Positions 62,287-64,000 of a DNA stretch of 64,000 nucleotides are shown one piece after another. The stretch's first letter is position 1, and each line of letters begins with the position of its first letter. A program made the position numbers and the translations under genes. Under the pieces are notes generated by a model. The model searched no databases and was not told the DNA's origin. It saw only the letters and a list, made by a program, of their open reading frames with translations. This DNA is from Vreelandella lutescens (GTDB lineage: Bacteria; Pseudomonadota; Gammaproteobacteria; Pseudomonadales; Halomonadaceae), in contig NZ_BMHM01000003.1 of the NCBI RefSeq assembly GCF_014640815.1, positions 434,001-498,000 on the forward strand. The letters run 5' to 3'.

Positions 62287-62913
62287 ATGACGACCCTAGT
62301 GATGGGTGCCAATGGTCAAATCGGGAAACAGTTTTGTGAGCTCGCCAAGCAAGCCGGTACGCCTATTAAAGCAATGATTCGCAGTGAAGAGCAGGCCGCT
62401 TGGTTTCATGATCGGGGCATTAAAACGGTGATAGGCGACTTGGAAGGTGAGTGTGAACATGCCTTTGATGGGTGTGATCAAGTCGTCTTTACTGCGGGTT
62501 CAGGCCCTCATACGGGGCCAGATAAAACGCTGATGATTGATCTATTTGGCGCTATCCGAGCAGCCGACATGGCGAGCCAGCGAGGGCTGTCGCGCTTTAT
62601 CATGGTCAGCGCCATTCGGGCGGAAAAACCCCTGGAAGCCCCAGAGAAGATGCGCCCCTACATGGCCGCTAAATTCGCCGCTGATGCCCATTTGCGTCAT
62701 AGCGATGTCTCCTATGTGATCCTGAAACCGGGCCGCCTCACCGATGATGAGCCGACTCACAAGTTTGCCAATAGCTTAGAAGAGGCGGGGGATAACCAAA
62801 TCTCTCGGGCCAACGTGGCCTATGCCCTGCTGCGTGTGGTGCAAACCCCTGGGCTCATCAATCAAGAAATTACCCTGCTAGACGGCAAACGCCCCGTCGA
62901 CGCTTTGCTATAA
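62287..62913 (+). CDS. NAD(P)-binding SDR-like protein
   Basis: A 208-residue atypical short-chain dehydrogenase/NmrA-like protein with the glycine-rich nucleotide site at the start (LVMGANGQIGKQFCELAKQAG) and VVFTAGSGPHTG further on. The short length and SRFIMVSAIRAEKP, YVILKPGRLTDDEP fit the YwnB/YhfK (flavin/biliverdin reductase-like) group. Physiological role unclear, often stress-related. AAGGAGG precedes ATG 62287. It has its own terminator. Confidence 0.9.
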   Translation: MTTLVMGANGQIGKQFCELAKQAGTPIKAMIRSEEQAAWFHDRGIKTVIGDLEGECEHAFDGCDQVVFTAGSGPHTGPDKTLMIDLFGAIRAADMASQRGLSRFIMVSAIRAEKPLEAPEKMRPYMAAKFAADAHLRHSDVSYVILKPGRLTDDEPTHKFANSLEEAGDNQISRANVAYALLRVVQTPGLINQEITLLDGKRPVDALL

Positions 62914-62932
62914 CCCGTGCCACCAGATGACC

Positions 62933-62960
62933 AAGCCCGCCCATTGGTGGCGGGCTTTTT
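62933..62960 (+). terminator. Rho-independent terminator after the SDR gene
   Basis: AAGCCCGCC and GGCGGGCTT form a 9-bp stem with a seven-base loop followed by further T residues, 20 bases after the stop. Confidence 0.85.
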
Positions 62961-63081
62961 GCTGCGTGGAAGGTTTTTAGCCTGTAGTAACGGCTTACTA
63001 CCCATCGAATCAGGCGGCTTGCTAGGCTGCTTTTACACGCGTTGCGCGTGCTCCTCTAAGACAATCACAAGGAGAACGGAG

Positions 63082-63651
63082 ATGAGCAGTAAACGTATTT
63101 TAATGATCACCGGCGACTTCACTGAAGATTACGAAACCATGGTGCCCTTTCAAACGCTGATGGCGGTGGGGCATCGGGTCGATGCGGTATGCCCTGGTAA
63201 AGCCTCAGGTGACACCGTGGCCACCGCGATCCACGACTTTGAAGGCGACCAGACCTACACCGAGAAGCCGGGCCATCGGTTTGCGCTGAATGCGGATTTC
63301 GCCAGCATCAACCCGGCCGATTACGATGCCCTGGTCGTACCCGGTGGCCGTGCGCCCGAGTACCTGCGCCTCAATCAAGAAGTGCTCGCCATGGTGAAGC
63401 ACTTTTTTGATACCCAGAAGCCGGTAGCGGCGATTTGCCATGGTGCCCAGTTGCTAGCTGCAGCCAAGGTACTGGAAGGCAAGCAGTGCTCAGCATACCC
63501 CGCTTGCCAGCCTGAAGTTGAGCTCGCTGGAGGGCGGTTTGTGAATCTGGAAGTCACCGACGCGGTGACCGACGGCAATCTTGTGACCGCCCCCGCGTGG
63601 CCTGCCCATCCCGCGTGGTTGGCGCAGTTTATGGCGTTACTGAACAAGTAG
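63082..63651 (+). CDS. DJ-1/PfpI-family protein
   Basis: A 189-residue protein of the DJ-1/PfpI superfamily, whose members include glyoxalases, chaperone-like and protease-like enzymes. The nucleophile elbow reads [20 protein letters not shown] (cysteine in AICHG). An upstream glutamate and the glycine-rich [12 protein letters not shown] complete the family pattern. The start at 63082 has AAGGAG nine bases before it; the longer frame to 62917 has no homologous start and crosses the terminator of the previous gene. Confidence 0.92.
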   Translation: MSSKRILMITGDFTEDYETMVPFQTLMAVGHRVDAVCPGKASGDTVATAIHDFEGDQTYTEKPGHRFALNADFASINPADYDALVVPGGRAPEYLRLNQEVLAMVKHFFDTQKPVAAICHGAQLLAAAKVLEGKQCSAYPACQPEVELAGGRFVNLEVTDAVTDGNLVTAPAWPAHPAWLAQFMALLNK

Positions 63652-63667
63652 CCTCATAGCAGACCTC

Positions 63668-63695
63668 GTGCGCACCCTATCTGGTGGGCGCGCAC
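63668..63695 (+). terminator. Possible hairpin after the DJ-1/PfpI gene
   Basis: GTGCGCACCC and GGGCGCGCAC pair with one mismatch around an eight-base loop. No T-run follows, so it is only a weak candidate. Confidence 0.3.
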
Positions 63696-63756
63696 GCCAT
63701 CAACCGCTATGCTGAATAGATGCGATGATGTAGGTGACCGTGAAGAGGTAATCGCC

Positions 63757-64000
63757 ATGTGCAAACTGTTTATTGATGCTGACCCAGAGCTATGGCGCAG
63801 TGCCACTCACTCGCTACGTATCGATGGCATGGTGACCAGCGTGCGTATGGAGAACTACTTCTGGCGGCTGCTGGAAGAGATCGCCCAGCGCGATGGTATG
63901 AACACTGCGCAAATGATCACTCGGCTTTACCATGAGTCGATTGATGCCGGGCACGACCTAGGCAACTTCACCTCGTTTTTGAGAGTCTGCGCGCTTCGTT
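63757..64000 (+). CDS. Ribbon-helix-helix domain protein (partial)
   Basis: The gene starts at ATG 63757, with AGAGG upstream, and runs off the right edge, so 81 residues are seen. MCKLFIDADPELWRSATHSLRIDGMVTSVRMENYFWRLLEEIAQRDGMNTAQMITRLYHESIDAGHDLGNFTSFLRVCALR fits the RHH_4 ribbon-helix-helix family, small DNA-binding-like proteins with TSVRMENYFWRLLEEIA as the beta strand plus helix. Function unknown; the family is often annotated with arylsulfate sulfotransferase for historical reasons. Confidence 0.85.
   Translation, partial: MCKLFIDADPELWRSATHSLRIDGMVTSVRMENYFWRLLEEIAQRDGMNTAQMITRLYHESIDAGHDLGNFTSFLRVCALR

Noticed and set aside
62917-63081. Upstream extension of the DJ-1/PfpI frame
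   Set aside because: It covers the terminator of the previous gene, while a good ribosome site precedes 63082.

Overview
The window is a 64 kb piece of a gene-dense, moderately GC-rich bacterial chromosome. The gene set points to a halophilic gammaproteobacterium of the Halomonas/Vreelandella type. It has a Pseudomonas-style arginine succinyltransferase operon with split aruF/aruG genes, a FabV enoyl reductase, a DctPQM TRAP system, several sodium:solute symporters and MerR/LiuR-type valine catabolism control. This assignment is inference from gene content. I see no rRNA, tRNA, CRISPR, prophage or insertion sequence. Genes touch or overlap at many junctions, and at least three convergent pairs share stop codons in a four-base palindrome.

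Layout: 1-3.5 kb, end of an AbrB-type membrane protein, an ABC exporter, a zinc-less medium-chain dehydrogenase and a small unknown protein. 3.6-6.4 kb, an operon of an unknown protein with a degenerate P-loop, an MscS channel and a DUF429 protein. 6.4-10.6 kb, YebC/YeeN regulator, LysE exporter, glutathione peroxidase, unknown protein, FabV and a small membrane protein. 10.8-18.6 kb, argR plus the arginine succinyltransferase (AST) operon astC-aruF-aruG-astD-astB; the expected last gene astE is missing and a GNAT acetyltransferase gene follows instead. 18.6-25.2 kb, GT4 glycosyltransferase, small protein plus SSS symporter, DUF2252, SPFH/NfeD pair and a DUF305 protein. 25.3-32 kb, TRIC-type channel, giant AsmA/TamB-like protein, DUF3581, CvrA-type K+/H+ antiporter and a small unknown protein. 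32.2-35 kb, TRAP transporter dctPQM with several RNA hairpins.

35.1-45.8 kb is the most unusual region: two divergent gene sets built from transglutaminase-like proteins, circularly permuted ATP-grasp proteins and alpha-E proteins, flanked by a zinc metallopeptidase. This is the kind of system predicted by comparative genomics to make a peptide or peptide tag, and its chemistry is, as far as I know, unproven. One ATP-grasp copy, fused to alpha-E, lacks about 60 residues including the glycine-rich ATP loop present in the stand-alone copy, so the pair may be one active and one degenerate enzyme.

46-64 kb: mmsA behind a LiuR-like operator, an unknown CxxC protein, an AhpD-like enzyme, a TPP riboswitch directly abutting the start of an SSS transporter (predicted thiamine or precursor uptake), a GAF-PAS-GGDEF protein, CorA, MFS, NnrU, a medium-chain reductase followed by a proline racemase-family protein with substituted active-site positions, DUF1289, ArfB, a flavin reductase, a lone amino-acid-type binding protein next to a chemoreceptor, an NAD(P)-binding protein, a DJ-1/PfpI protein and the start of a ribbon-helix-helix protein.
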